Source of the DNA: Streptomyces ferrugineus
Lineage (GTDB): Bacteria > Actinomycetota > Actinomycetes > Streptomycetales > Streptomycetaceae
Reading direction: 5' to 3'
DNA length: 64,000 nucleotides
Assembly (NCBI RefSeq): GCF_015160855.1
Contig: NZ_CP063373.1
Coordinates: 8,531,001 to 8,595,000, forward strand
Shown here: piece after piece, positions 41,324 to 50,776 of the stretch
Numbering within the stretch: position 1 is the stretch's first letter
How the letters are laid out: each line of letters opens with the position of its first letter
The notes under the pieces: model-generated
Seen by the model: only the letters and a program-made list of their open reading frames with translations
Told to the model about the DNA's origin: nothing
The model's database searches: none
Program-made: the position numbers and the translations under genes

Positions 41324-41842
41324 ATGACAAGCGAGCTGCTGGAGAAGGCCCTCGTCGAGGAGGCCACGAAGAAGTCCGGCCTCATCTGGGTCAAGGGGCC
41401 CGGGGTGCCCGCCCGGGCGCTGTGGCACGTGTGGCACGAGGGCGCCGCGTGTGTCATCGGCGACGGTCCGGGCGAGCAGCCGCTGCCGGGGCTGGCCGAC
41501 GGGGCCGAGGCCGAGGTGACGGTCCGCAGCAAGGACAAGGGCGGCCGGCTGGTCGCCTGGTCGGCGAAGGTCGTCGAGCTCGCGCCGGGCTCGGAGCAGT
41601 GGGAGGCGACGGTCGCCGAGCTGAAGGGCAAGCGCCTCAACGCCCCCGACGGCGAGGCCATGCCGTCCCGCTGGGCCCGGGAGTGCCGGGTGCTGCGCCT
41701 GGAGCCGACGGGCAGCACCGCGACGCTGCCGGACGGCTCCCTGGCCGAGGCGCCGCTGCCGTCCCCGGCGACGACGCGCCGGCCGATCCCCGCGGGGCTG
41801 CCGCGGCTGCTGCTGAAGAAGACGAAGAAGCGGCGGCGCTAG
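41324..41842 (+). CDS. Conserved hypothetical protein, possible split-barrel fold
   Basis: 172 residues, no signal peptide or membrane helix. The N-terminal part (LLEKALVEEATKKSGLIWVK, RALWHVWHEGAACVIGDG) recalls flavin-reductase/pyridoxamine-oxidase-like split barrels used by F420 or heme enzymes, but key cofactor residues cannot be confirmed. The C-terminal tail is very basic (LLLKKTKKRRR), suggesting nucleic-acid or membrane-surface binding. Leaderless start likely. It converges on the lipoprotein gene with a 4-bp gap. Not recognised with certainty. Confidence 0.65.
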   Translation: MTSELLEKALVEEATKKSGLIWVKGPGVPARALWHVWHEGAACVIGDGPGEQPLPGLADGAEAEVTVRSKDKGGRLVAWSAKVVELAPGSEQWEATVAELKGKRLNAPDGEAMPSRWARECRVLRLEPTGSTATLPDGSLAEAPLPSPATTRRPIPAGLPRLLLKKTKKRRR

Positions 41843-41846
41843 CCGG

Positions 41847-42593
41847 TCAGGACGTCGGCAGCTGCTTGCCGTAGTCCACCGTGTCGCCCTTGGCCGGCTT
41901 CTCCAGGGCGAAGTCCTTGCCCCAGGACGAGAAGGTCAGGGTGCCCGCGCCGCCCGCCCTGGCCAGGCGCAGGGGGTACGGGTCGCCCTCCAGGGAGACG
42001 TCCAGGGTGCCGCCGGAGCCCTTGTCGCCGGTGATGCGGATGGTGCGGGTGCCCGCCTGCTCGTGGTGGCCGTCCGTCGCCAGCGAGCCGTGCAGCGTCA
42101 GCAGGCCGTCGAGCAGGACGTCCTTGTCCGTGAAGCCGCTGAACTTCTTGTACGCCGGGTCGCCCTGCGGCACCTTCACATACTTGCCGTTCAGCTTGTC
42201 CACAGCCCCGGCGTCCGCCTTGCCGTCGTTTCCGGCGTCGCTCCAGAAACCGGCGTCGGCCTTCAGATACAGCTGCTCGCCGATCCGCAGGAGCTGGAAG
42301 GTGGCCCCCTGCGCGGTGACGGACCCCGTCGCGCCGTCGGACTTGAGCCGCATGTCGAGCTTGTAGGTGCGCCCGCTGGTCACCACGTTCCCGGACAGGT
42401 GCACCGCCTCGGCGGACCGCGCGGCCGTCCGGGTCTTGCGCTGGATCTCGGCGGCCGGCAGCTTGCCGACGCCGTTGGTGCCCTCGTCGGGGTCCTCGCT
42501 GCATCCCGTCAGTCCCGTTCCCGACACGACCAGGGCGCAGATGGCGGTCATCAGCGCGGCCCGGCGAGTACGACTCTGGGGAATCGCAGTCAC
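41847..42593 (-). CDS. LppX/LprAFG-like lipoprotein
   Basis: 248 residues. A twin-arginine-like/lipoprotein signal (RTRRAALMTAICALVVSGTGLTGC, lipobox LTGC) precedes a beta-rich domain of the LppX/LprG type (VHLSGNVVTSGRTYKLDMRL, LRIGEQLYLKAD, KGDTVDYGKQLP). In mycobacteria such proteins carry lipids across the envelope; here the ligand is unknown. GTG 42593 is chosen because it opens the signal peptide and AAAGG lies about 10 nt upstream; the frame extends 52 codons further without a signal-like start. Confidence 0.85.
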   Translation of the reverse strand: MTAIPQSRTRRAALMTAICALVVSGTGLTGCSEDPDEGTNGVGKLPAAEIQRKTRTAARSAEAVHLSGNVVTSGRTYKLDMRLKSDGATGSVTAQGATFQLLRIGEQLYLKADAGFWSDAGNDGKADAGAVDKLNGKYVKVPQGDPAYKKFSGFTDKDVLLDGLLTLHGSLATDGHHEQAGTRTIRITGDKGSGGTLDVSLEGDPYPLRLARAGGAGTLTFSSWGKDFALEKPAKGDTVDYGKQLPTS

Positions 42594-42823
42594 AGGTGGG
42601 CTGCCTTTCTGTCGTGGAGGTCGGGTGACCCGAGCGGCGTACGCAGCGTACCGGCCCGTCACCTCCCAGGCGGAGCCAGTCCGTCCGGACCTCTCACCAG
42701 GGCGTACCGGATCCGGACGGGCTAGCCTGAAGCCCATCCGAGCGGGCAATTCGACAAAAGCGGCGCGGTCGGCGCGGCCGCGTCAGCACCACTGCACACC
42801 CCGCACGCAAAGGAGCCGCAGCC

Positions 42824-44119
42824 ATGGCAGCCGGCGCTCCCCGGATCTTCGTCTCGCACCTCGCCGGCGTCGCCGCCTTCGACCCGAACGGCGACCAGGT
42901 GGGCCGTGTCCGCGATCTGGTCGTCGTGCTGCGCGTCGGCCGGCGCCCGCCACGGCTGCTCGGCCTCGTCGTGGAACTCTCCACCCGGCGGCGCATCTTC
43001 CTGCCCATGACCCGGGTGACGAGCATCGAGTCCGGCCAGGTCATCACCACCGGTGTGCTCAACGTCCGCCGCTTCGAGCAGCGCCCCACCGAGCGCCTCG
43101 TCTTCGGCGAGCTGCTCGACCGGCGGGTGACCCTCGTCGAGACCGGCGAGGAGGTCACCGTCCTGGATCTGTCGGTGCAGCAGCTGCCGGCCCGCCGGGA
43201 CTGGGAGATCGACAAGGTGTTCGTACGCAAGGGCGGCCGGAGCGGGCCGCTGCGGCGGGCCAAGGGTGAGTCGCTGACCGTCGAGTGGTCCGCCGTCACC
43301 GGCTTCACGGCGGAGGAGAAGGGACAGGGCGCCGAGAGCCTCCTCGCCACCTTCGAGCAGTTGCGCCCCGCCGACCTCGCGAACGTCCTGCACCACCTCT
43401 CCCCCAAGCGCCGCGCCGAGGTCGCCGCCGCCCTCGACGACGACCGCCTCGCCGACGTACTCGAAGAGCTTCCGGAGGACGACCAGATCGAGATCCTGGG
43501 CAAGCTGAAGGAGGAACGCGCCGCGGACGTCCTGGAGGCCATGGACCCGGACGACGCGGCCGACCTGCTCGGTGAGCTCCCGGAGGACGACCAGGAGCGG
43601 CTGCTGAACCTGATGCAGCCCGCCGACGCGGCCGACATGCGCCGTCTGATGGCGTACGAGGAGCACACCGCCGGCGGTCTGATGACGACCGAGCCGATCA
43701 TCCTGCGCCCCGACGCCACCGTCGCCGACGCCCTCGCCCGCGTCCGCAACCCCGACCTGTCCCCCGCCCTCGCCGCCCAGGTCTACGTCTGCCGTCCGCC
43801 CGACGAGACACCCACCGGCAAGTACCTCGGCACGGTGCACTTCCAGCGCCTCCTGCGCGACCCGCCGTACACGCTGGTCAGCGCGCTGCTCGACGAGGCC
43901 CTCGAAGCGCTGGCGCCGGACGCCGCGCTGCCGGTCGTCGCCGGGTTCTTCGCGACGTACGACATGGTCGCGGCGCCCGTCGTCGACGAGTCCGGTTCGC
44001 TGCTGGGCGCGGTGACCGTGGACGACGTACTGGACCATCTGCTGCCCGACGACTGGCGGGAGACGGAGTTCCACCTGGACGAGGACACCGGCGAGGGGGT
44101 GGCGGCGCATGGCTCCTGA
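42824..44119 (+). CDS. Soluble MgtE-N / CBS-domain protein with PRC-barrel-like N-terminus
   Basis: 431 residues, no membrane span. Residues about 5-60 and 95-150 resemble PRC-barrel beta domains (VGRVRDLVVVLRVGRRPPRLLGLVVE). The MgtE intracellular N domain (about 165-270) repeats ADVLEELPEDDQIEIL and ADLLGELPEDDQERLL, followed by two CBS domains (about 285-410). True MgtE channels carry a five-helix pore after this, which is absent, so it is a sensor-like remnant, perhaps binding Mg2+ or adenine nucleotides. ATG 42824 has AAAGGAG at about 42809-42815. It overlaps the DUF1003 gene by 11 bp. Confidence 0.85.
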   Translation: MAAGAPRIFVSHLAGVAAFDPNGDQVGRVRDLVVVLRVGRRPPRLLGLVVELSTRRRIFLPMTRVTSIESGQVITTGVLNVRRFEQRPTERLVFGELLDRRVTLVETGEEVTVLDLSVQQLPARRDWEIDKVFVRKGGRSGPLRRAKGESLTVEWSAVTGFTAEEKGQGAESLLATFEQLRPADLANVLHHLSPKRRAEVAAALDDDRLADVLEELPEDDQIEILGKLKEERAADVLEAMDPDDAADLLGELPEDDQERLLNLMQPADAADMRRLMAYEEHTAGGLMTTEPIILRPDATVADALARVRNPDLSPALAAQVYVCRPPDETPTGKYLGTVHFQRLLRDPPYTLVSALLDEALEALAPDAALPVVAGFFATYDMVAAPVVDESGSLLGAVTVDDVLDHLLPDDWRETEFHLDEDTGEGVAAHGS

Positions 44120-44705
44120 GCGCGAGGGCACGCGCGAGCGCGCGGCGTCGGGCGCCACCGCGTCCTCCCGGGCGCCCCGCAATCGCCTCGACCAACCCCG
44201 CCCGCCGCGCCGCCGGATCCTGCCCGAGTGGGACCCGGAGGCCTTCGGACGGCTCTCGGAGCGCATCGCCCGCTTCATCGGCACCGGGCGGTTCCTCGTC
44301 TGGATGACGGTCGTGATCATCGTGTGGGTGCTGTGGAACATCGCGGCACCCAGCGGCCTGCGGTTCGACGAGTACCCGTTCATCTTCCTGACCCTGGCCC
44401 TGTCCCTGCAGGCCTCCTACGCCGCCCCGCTGATCCTGCTCGCGCAGAACCGGCAGGACGACCGCTCCCGGGTCGAACTCGAACAGGACCGCAGGCAGAA
44501 CGAGCGGTCCATCGCCGACACCGAGTACCTCACCCGCGAGATCGCCGCCCTGCGCATCGGCCTCGGCGAGGTCGCCACCCGCGACTGGATGCGCTCGGAG
44601 CTGCAGGATCTGACGAAGGAGCTTCAGGAGCGGCACAACGGTCACCGCGAGCACGGGGTATTCCCGGCAGACCGGTCCCGGGGACGTGACGTAGACGACC
44701 GGTGA
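44109..44705 (+). CDS. DUF1003 membrane protein
   Basis: 198 residues. After a basic, Arg/Pro-rich N-terminus, the DUF1003 core includes two adjacent membrane helices (FLVWMTVVIIVWVLWNIA and YPFIFLTLALSLQASYAAPLILL) ending in the conserved QNRQDDRSRVELEQDRRQN segment, followed by a cytosolic helical tail. The start overlaps the MgtE-N/CBS gene, so translation is coupled and the two products probably act together at the membrane. Function unknown; link to Mg2+ inferred from neighbour and from nearby corA. Confidence 0.9.
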   Translation: MAPEREGTRERAASGATASSRAPRNRLDQPRPPRRRILPEWDPEAFGRLSERIARFIGTGRFLVWMTVVIIVWVLWNIAAPSGLRFDEYPFIFLTLALSLQASYAAPLILLAQNRQDDRSRVELEQDRRQNERSIADTEYLTREIAALRIGLGEVATRDWMRSELQDLTKELQERHNGHREHGVFPADRSRGRDVDDR

Positions 44706-44748
44706 CGGGCTTTCCGGCGCATGGCTCCCGCGCCGTACCATCGTCGGT

Positions 44749-45882
44749 ATGGCTACGGAAGACGCGGTGCGCGAGGCACTGGCGACGGTGAACGACCCCG
44801 AGATCAACCGCCCCATCACCGAGCTCGGGATGGTCAAGTCGGTCGACATCGGGGCGGACGGTGCGGTCGCGGTCACCGTGTACCTCACGGTCTCCGGCTG
44901 CCCCATGCGCGAGACGATCACCCAGCGCGTGACGGACGCCGTCTCCGCGGTCGAGGGCGTGACCCGCGTCGACGTCACGCTCGACGTGATGAGCGACGAG
45001 CAGCGCAAGGAGCTGGCGAACGCCCTGCGCGGCGGCCAGGCCGAGCGCGAGGTCCCCTTCGCCAAGCCGGGCAGCCTGACCCGTGTCTACGCGGTCGCCT
45101 CCGGCAAGGGCGGCGTCGGCAAGTCCTCCGTCACGGTCAACCTGGCCGCGGCGATGGCGGCCGACGGCCTCAAGGTGGGTGTCGTCGACGCCGACATCTA
45201 CGGCCACAGCGTGCCGCGCATGCTGGGCGCGGACGGCCGTCCGACCCAGGTCGAGAACATGATCATGCCGCCGTCCGCGAACGGCGTGAAGGTCATCTCC
45301 ATCGGCATGTTCACGCCGGGCAACGCCCCGGTCGTCTGGCGCGGACCGATGCTGCACCGCGCGCTCCAGCAGTTCCTGGCGGACGTGTACTGGGGCGACC
45401 TGGACGTCCTGCTCCTGGACCTGCCCCCGGGCACCGGCGACATCGCGATCTCCGTCGCCCAGCTCGTCCCGAACGCCGAGATCCTGGTCGTGACGACCCC
45501 GCAGCAGGCCGCGGCCGAGGTCGCCGAGCGCGCGGGCTCCATCGCCGTCCAGACCCACCAGAAGATCGTCGGCGTGGTCGAGAACATGTCCGGCCTGCCC
45601 TGCCCGCACTGCGGCGAGATGGTCGACGTCTTCGGCACGGGCGGCGGCCAGGTCGTCGCCGACGGCCTGACCCGCACGACGGGCACGAACGTCCCGGTCC
45701 TCGGCAACATCCCCATCGACGTCCGCCTCCGCGAGGGCGGCGACGACGGCAAGCCGGTGGTCCTGACCGACCCGGACAGCCCGGCGGGGTCCGCGCTGCG
45801 GGCGATCGCGGGGAAGCTGGGGGGACGGCAGCGGGGCCTTTCGGGCATGTCCCTGGGCATCACGCCGCGCAACAAGTTCTGA
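44749..45882 (+). CDS. mrp: Mrp/ApbC (NBP35-like) iron-sulfur cluster carrier ATPase
   Basis: 377 residues. The N-terminal MIP18/DUF59 domain (about 1-85) has SGCPMRETI; the P-loop ATPase domain follows with the deviant Walker A GKGGVGKSS and VVDADIYGHSVP. The CPHCGE motif supplies the CxxC that bridges a 4Fe-4S cluster at the dimer interface. Mrp proteins transfer Fe-S clusters to apo-proteins in the cytosol. The ATG lacks a Shine-Dalgarno; a TACCAT hexamer (44736-44741) ends 7 nt upstream, consistent with leaderless mRNA. Ends at a 20-bp-stem terminator. Confidence 0.95.
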   Translation: MATEDAVREALATVNDPEINRPITELGMVKSVDIGADGAVAVTVYLTVSGCPMRETITQRVTDAVSAVEGVTRVDVTLDVMSDEQRKELANALRGGQAEREVPFAKPGSLTRVYAVASGKGGVGKSSVTVNLAAAMAADGLKVGVVDADIYGHSVPRMLGADGRPTQVENMIMPPSANGVKVISIGMFTPGNAPVVWRGPMLHRALQQFLADVYWGDLDVLLLDLPPGTGDIAISVAQLVPNAEILVVTTPQQAAAEVAERAGSIAVQTHQKIVGVVENMSGLPCPHCGEMVDVFGTGGGQVVADGLTRTTGTNVPVLGNIPIDVRLREGGDDGKPVVLTDPDSPAGSALRAIAGKLGGRQRGLSGMSLGITPRNKF

Positions 45883-45889
45883 TGCACGG

Positions 45890-45935
45890 ACGACGAGGGG
45901 GGCGCCGTCTCACCCGACGGCGCCCCCCTCGTCGT
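45890..45935. terminator. 20-bp-stem bidirectional terminator after mrp
   Basis: 45890-45909 pairs perfectly with 45916-45935 (stem ACGACGAGGGGGGCGCCGTC) around TCACCC. It separates mrp from the convergent hypothetical gene at 45962. Confidence 0.9.
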
Positions 45936-45961
45936 AACCGTGTCTTCGCGCGGAGCGGTAC

Positions 45962-46630
45962 CTAGGCGTAGGCCGCGATGTCCTTGATCACCGCGAAGCC
46001 CAGCCCATACGCGCTCATCCCTCTCCCGTACGCCCCCACGTGCACCCCCGCCTGGGTCGACCCGGCCAGCACCCACCCGAACTCGGACTCCCGGTAGTGG
46101 AAGGGCGTGGGCACCCCGTCCACGGGCAGTGACAGCGTCGACCACGCCGGCCCGGCGAGATCGTCGGCCAGCGCCCACGCCGTCTCCGTCTGCTGCTCCA
46201 GCCAGTCGTCGCGCAGCGAGTGGTCCATCTGCCCCGGCCACGTGAACGTCAGCAGCCCCACCCCCGCGAGCCACGCCGCCGAGGACACCGACGTGGCCTC
46301 CAGCAGCCCCGTGCCGTCCGCGCTCCGCCGGGACGGATTCGCGGCGACGGTCACCACGACCGCGAACTTCTCCCGGTCCTCCGTCGCCTCGTTCCGTACG
46401 GAGGGCTCCTCCCCGTGCCCGATCGAGCCGTGCTCCACGGCCCCGTCGGCCGCCGTGCCGACCTGCATCAGCCAGCGCGGCCCCGTGAAGGCCTCGTCGA
46501 GGCCGTACCACGGGAAGGGCGCCAGCAGGTAGCCGTCGACCGTGCGCCGGGCGGAGGGGACCTGCTGTCCGTTCTCCGCGGCCGGTTCCTGCGCGACTGC
46601 GCGACTCGTCGTCTGACTCGTCGTCTCCAT
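45962..46630 (-). CDS. Hypothetical protein, Streptomyces-type
   Basis: 222 residues, cytosolic, no motif I recognise. It contains YLLAPFPWYGLDEAFTGPRWLMQVG and a WLAGVGLLTFTWPGQMDHSLR core, ending with an aromatic/Gly-rich segment. ATG 46630 (METTSQTT) is chosen as the first Met with ordinary composition; the frame continues upstream to 46822. It is the last gene behind tatB on the minus strand (226-bp gap) and converges on mrp. Function unknown. Confidence 0.65.
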   Translation of the reverse strand: METTSQTTSRAVAQEPAAENGQQVPSARRTVDGYLLAPFPWYGLDEAFTGPRWLMQVGTAADGAVEHGSIGHGEEPSVRNEATEDREKFAVVVTVAANPSRRSADGTGLLEATSVSSAAWLAGVGLLTFTWPGQMDHSLRDDWLEQQTETAWALADDLAGPAWSTLSLPVDGVPTPFHYRESEFGWVLAGSTQAGVHVGAYGRGMSAYGLGFAVIKDIAAYA

Positions 46631-46856
46631 GTGCCCGGACGCCTCCTCGTTCTCGCCGGACCAGCCCGGCCCGCCCCCCTTCGGGCGTACTCGTCCGGTC
46701 CGCACAACAACTCGGCAGCATAGCCACACCGCTTCGAGCAGCAGGGAAACGCCCGGCGCGTGGGGCGCACGAAGGGCGGGTTCAGGCCGCGCGCGACCCG
46801 GGCGGAGTATGAGAAGCGTCACGTATGAGCGGTGTCCGCTCCCGTGTTCGTACGGC

Positions 46857-47297
46857 TCAGGTGGCGTCGGCGTCGTAGGGCGGGCGCTCGTCGCCGGGCT
46901 TCTCGCTCTTCTTCGTCATGTCGACGCTGCCGCCGGAGGGCGCGGACGAGCCGGAGGACGACGAGGACTCCGGTTCATGGCCGTGGACGGCGTCGGTGAC
47001 CTCGGCCATCTCCTTCTTGAGGTCGAAGCCGTTGCGGATCTCCTTCAGCCCCAGGTCGTCGTTGTCCAACTGCTTGCGGATGAACTTCTTGGGGTTGAGG
47101 TCATCGAACTCGAAGTCCTTGAACTCCGGCCCGAGTTCCTGCCGGATGTCCTGCTTGGCACTCTCCGAGAACTCGCGGATCTTACGGATCGTCCGCGTGG
47201 CGTCCTGGATGAGCTTGGGGAGCTTGTCCGGACCGAAGACGAGCACGGCAAGGACGATGAGCGTCACCAGCTCGAGCGGTCCTATGTCATTGAACAC
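46857..47297 (-). CDS. tatB: Sec-independent (Tat) translocase subunit TatB
   Basis: 146 residues. The N-terminus MFNDIGPLELVTLIVLAVL is the short TatA/B membrane helix, followed by FGPDKLPKLIQDATRTIRK as the hinge and amphipathic helix, then a long hydrophilic, Ser-rich tail. TatB with TatC recognises twin-arginine signal peptides for export of folded proteins. Position downstream of sigma factor, anti-sigma factor and htrA is the same as in the mycobacterial sigE-rseA-htrA-tatB cluster. Confidence 0.95.
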   Translation of the reverse strand: MFNDIGPLELVTLIVLAVLVFGPDKLPKLIQDATRTIRKIREFSESAKQDIRQELGPEFKDFEFDDLNPKKFIRKQLDNDDLGLKEIRNGFDLKKEMAEVTDAVHGHEPESSSSSGSSAPSGGSVDMTKKSEKPGDERPPYDADAT

Positions 47298-47523
47298 CTG
47301 AAGCTCCTTGCGATGTCCTCGGTCCTCGGCCCTCCGCGGTCTGGGTGGTCTTCCGTGGTCCGGGCCGGATCCACGGTACCCGGCGATCCGCTACGACCGG
47401 TACTGTCCCGAGGCCTCCGAATGCGGGTGGGCGTGCGGTTTTCCGGGTTGTTTGCCTTGTCGGAGCACCTGTGGGGTGCCGACACGAGGCCCGCTGTGAG
47501 GTTCATGTGAGTCCGGCGCCCGC

Positions 47524-49563
47524 TCAGTCACCGCTGGAGGACCCCAGCGTCAGCGAGATCGTGGTCTCCTCGCCGCCGCGCTCCAGGGTCAGCTCGAGCC
47601 GGTCGCCGGGGCGGTGGGCGCGGGTCTTGACGATGAGTTCCTCGCCGGAGTGGACGCGCTGGCCGTCGACCTGGGTGATGACGTCGCCCGGCTCGATGCC
47701 GGCCCTGTCACCGGGTCCGCCCCTGGTCACCGCGGGCCCGCCGTCGCTGCCCTTGGTGCCGACGCGGGCGCCGTCCCCGGTGTAGTCCATGTCGAGGGTG
47801 ACGCCGATGACCGGGTGGGTCGCCCGGCCGGTGTTGATCAGCTCCTCGGCGACGCGCTTGGCCTGGTTGACCGGGATGGCGAAGCCGAGGCCGATCGAAC
47901 CGGCCTGGCCGCCGTCGAGTTCGGAGCCGCTGTCGGCGGACCGGATCGCGGAGTTGATGCCGACGACATGGCCCTGGGCGTCGAGGAGGGGGCCGCCGGA
48001 GTTGCCGGGGTTGATGGGCGCGTCGGTCTGCAGGGCGTCCACGTACGACACGTCGCTCGCGTCGCCGCTCTCGCCGCCGGCCGTGATGGGCCGCTCCTTG
48101 GCGCTGATGATGCCGGAGGTGACGGTGCCCGCCAGGTCGAACGGGGCGCCGATGGCGACGACCGGGTCGCCGACGCGGACGTTGTCGGAGTTGCCGAGCG
48201 GCAGCGGCGTGAGCCCCGTGACATCGCTGACCTTCACGACCGCGAGGTCGTAGCCGCCGTCCCGTCCGACGACGGTGGCCTTGGCGGTGTCACCGCTGTG
48301 GAAGGTCACGGATATCTCGCCGTCGTCGCCGGCGGGCTCCACGACGTGGTTGTTGGTGAGGATGTGGCCCCGGTCGTCGAGCACGAAGCCGGTGCCGGTG
48401 CCCTGCTCCGCGCTCCCGCTCACATGCAGCGTGACCACACTCGGCAGGGCACGCGCGGCGATCCCGGCGACACTGTCCGGCGCCCGCCCGACGGACTCGG
48501 CGGCACCCGTCTGCGGCAGCTCGACGTCCCCCACACCACCGGTGCGCTCCAGATGGGCCCCGACCACACCACCGACGCCCCCCGACACGAGCGCGAGCAG
48601 CAGCGCACCGACGAGCAGCACCTTCCTGGCCCGCTTGCGCCGCTGCCCCTCGGTGGCGACCGCGGCGCCGTTCTGCTGGAGGGGGGCGGTGGGGTGGGCG
48701 GCTGGGCGGGCCCAGGGGTCGTAGTTCTGCCAGGGGTTGGCGGGGGGTGGGGGGTCGGTGGGGGTGGAGGGAAGGGGCGTCGGCTGGGCGGGGATGGTGA
48801 CGACCGGGGCCGGGGCCGTGGTCGGTACCGGGGCCGGGGCCGGGGGCGTCTCCTGGGTGGGCACACCTGGGGGCGGCGTCGGGACGGGAGCGTCCGGGGC
48901 CGTCGGGTTCGGTGCGGGCGCGGGTGCGGCGGTGGCCTGCGCCGGCACAGGGGCGGATACGCCGACCGCAGGGGCCGCCGGTGCCGCTGCGGAGGGCATG
49001 GGCGCCGGATGCGCCGGGGCGGGCTGAGCGGGCGGGGGCGGCATCGGTACGGCCGTCCCCTGGGCCGGCGTCGTCGCGGGGTGCTGGACGGGCGGGGCGG
49101 GTGCCCAGGGGCCGGGCTCGCCGTAGGGCGGGGTGCTGTAGGGGTCGGGGTCGTGCAGGGGCTTGGGGTGGTCCTCGACGAGGGCCGCCGGGGCGGAGGC
49201 GGTGCGGTCGGCGGATTCCGCGGTCACGGCACCCACGGCACCGGCATCGTCCGCAGCCGTCTCGACGTCGGCCGCCGAAGGAGCCGGCGCCGACACTCCA
49301 GTCGGCCGCTCCAGCTCGAAGTCCCCCTCGGGGGCCACATCACGACCGTCGCCACTCGCGGCGGGCCGAAGCTCGAAGTCGCCGTCGGCCGAAGCCGGGC
49401 CGTCGCCCGCCGCGCCGCTCCCTGTCGGCCGCGCCAGCTCGAAGTCTCCGCCGGGTGCTGGTGCCGCGCCCGGCGTTTGCTCCGCCCCCTCCGTCCGGCC
49501 CGAAGGACCCTGCAACCGGGGGCGGTTCCACCACTTCGCCTTCGCGGGCTTGGCCTCGTCCAT
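47524..49563 (-). CDS. HtrA/DegP-type membrane-anchored serine protease with PDZ domain
   Basis: 679 residues. A 310-residue cytosolic N-terminus (Pro/Ala-rich, with three GDFEL(x)RP boxes at about 39, 61 and 80) precedes one membrane helix (314-336), a trypsin-like domain (about 360-575) with triad His406 (TNNHVV), Asp439 (YDLAVV) and Ser522 (NPGNSGGP), and one PDZ domain (about 583-672). It degrades misfolded envelope proteins. ATG 49563 is preceded by AGGAGTGGGAAG. Being in the sigma/anti-sigma cluster, it may be both target and regulator of the stress response, as HtrA proteases are elsewhere. Confidence 0.92.
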   Translation of the reverse strand: MDEAKPAKAKWWNRPRLQGPSGRTEGAEQTPGAAPAPGGDFELARPTGSGAAGDGPASADGDFELRPAASGDGRDVAPEGDFELERPTGVSAPAPSAADVETAADDAGAVGAVTAESADRTASAPAALVEDHPKPLHDPDPYSTPPYGEPGPWAPAPPVQHPATTPAQGTAVPMPPPPAQPAPAHPAPMPSAAAPAAPAVGVSAPVPAQATAAPAPAPNPTAPDAPVPTPPPGVPTQETPPAPAPVPTTAPAPVVTIPAQPTPLPSTPTDPPPPANPWQNYDPWARPAAHPTAPLQQNGAAVATEGQRRKRARKVLLVGALLLALVSGGVGGVVGAHLERTGGVGDVELPQTGAAESVGRAPDSVAGIAARALPSVVTLHVSGSAEQGTGTGFVLDDRGHILTNNHVVEPAGDDGEISVTFHSGDTAKATVVGRDGGYDLAVVKVSDVTGLTPLPLGNSDNVRVGDPVVAIGAPFDLAGTVTSGIISAKERPITAGGESGDASDVSYVDALQTDAPINPGNSGGPLLDAQGHVVGINSAIRSADSGSELDGGQAGSIGLGFAIPVNQAKRVAEELINTGRATHPVIGVTLDMDYTGDGARVGTKGSDGGPAVTRGGPGDRAGIEPGDVITQVDGQRVHSGEELIVKTRAHRPGDRLELTLERGGEETTISLTLGSSSGD

Positions 49564-49801
49564 GTTCTGCTTCCCACTCCTGCTGACCCGTTGCTCGAGC
49601 AGGACGCTTCGCTCTGAGCCCCGTCCGAGGAAACGGACACGGCCGGAGTCCGGCCGGGCAGGCCACCGTCCCGTCCCCGCACCCGAACGCCTACTCAACT
49701 CTGCGCTGTCGCGCTCCACTTCCCCCGCGCCCGGCCCACCGGCACAGCGCACGGCCCACCCTGGATTCAATCAGGTTCGTGGGCCGCTGCGCAGAGGCCG
49801 G

Positions 49802-50776
49802 TCAGCGGTCGGCGTTCGGGGAGCCGGAAGGTGAGGGTGGCGCGTCGGAGACGGGTGCGGCGAGCAGGCCCGGGGTCGCGGCGATCCCGGCGTCCTCGGA
49901 CCATGCGGTCAGGGTGAGGGGCGGGGTCGCGCTGAGCGGGCGTATCAACGGGGACATGGCGGCCGCGCCGGCCACCACGGGTGCCGTCAGGGTGTGCATC
50001 TCCTGGTCGGCGGGCTGGGCCGGCATCCCGGGCAGCAGCGGGGCCGACACCTCGGTCGAGGCCGCCGGGGTGTCGAGCGAGCGCTGGCCCTGTCCCTGGG
50101 CGAGCAGCGGGCCGGGGGTGCGGCGGCGCTGGTTCTCGGGTGTCGTCGCGGCGCCGGTGCCCGGTGTCCGCGCCGGTGTCACATTGCTGCCGGACCCCGA
50201 ACCGCCGCGGGCCTCCGCGTCGGTCGGCGCACTGGAGGTGACACCGCCCAGCGCGATGGCGGCCAGCGACACCGCGCCCGCCGCGACGAACGCGAACCGC
50301 ATGCGCGAGGACGCGGAGCGGTCGGCGTCATGACGGCCCACGGGGTGGGTGCGGAAGCCACGGTCCGCGGCGGGGAGCGCCGGGGCGTGCGCACGCGAGG
50401 GAACGTATCCGAACTCGAAGCGGTCGCCCCGCTTCACGCCGAAGACGCCGGTGGGGCCAGGTCGTCCGGACAGTCCGTCGAAGCCTCCCCCGCCCAGCGG
50501 CGAGCCACCGCCGTCCGGGTCACCTCCCCCGGGGAGGCCCTGAAGGCGGGCCAGGAAGCTCTCGGAGGGGGGCGGCGGGGCCGCCTCCGCGAAGACGTTC
50601 TTCAGCCGGCGCTGGGCGTCGACCTCGGACTTGCACCTGGCGCACGTCGCCAGATGGGCCAGGACGCGCTCGCGCGCCTCATGACCGAGCTCTCCGTCGA
50701 CGAGGGCGGAGAGTCGGTCACCCAGGTGCTGCTCGGCCAGGAGCCGTTCGGCGGGGTTGGGTCGGGAGCCACTCAC
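49802..50776 (-). CDS. Zinc-binding anti-sigma factor (RseA-like), membrane-spanning
   Basis: 324 residues. The ZAS-type anti-sigma domain is at the N-terminus with His41-x3-Cys45-x2-Cys48 (HLATCARC), followed by a Gly/Pro-rich linker, one membrane helix (about 160-179) and an extracytoplasmic tail rich in Pro/Thr. GTG 50776 overlaps the sigma factor stop (GTGA), so sigma and anti-sigma are made in fixed ratio. The zinc motif may be redox-sensitive as in RsrA-type proteins; release by proteolysis after envelope stress is the usual mode. The frame is open upstream but belongs to the sigma gene. Confidence 0.9.
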   Translation of the reverse strand: MSGSRPNPAERLLAEQHLGDRLSALVDGELGHEARERVLAHLATCARCKSEVDAQRRLKNVFAEAAPPPPSESFLARLQGLPGGGDPDGGGSPLGGGGFDGLSGRPGPTGVFGVKRGDRFEFGYVPSRAHAPALPAADRGFRTHPVGRHDADRSASSRMRFAFVAAGAVSLAAIALGGVTSSAPTDAEARGGSGSGSNVTPARTPGTGAATTPENQRRRTPGPLLAQGQGQRSLDTPAASTEVSAPLLPGMPAQPADQEMHTLTAPVVAGAAAMSPLIRPLSATPPLTLTAWSEDAGIAATPGLLAAPVSDAPPSPSGSPNADR

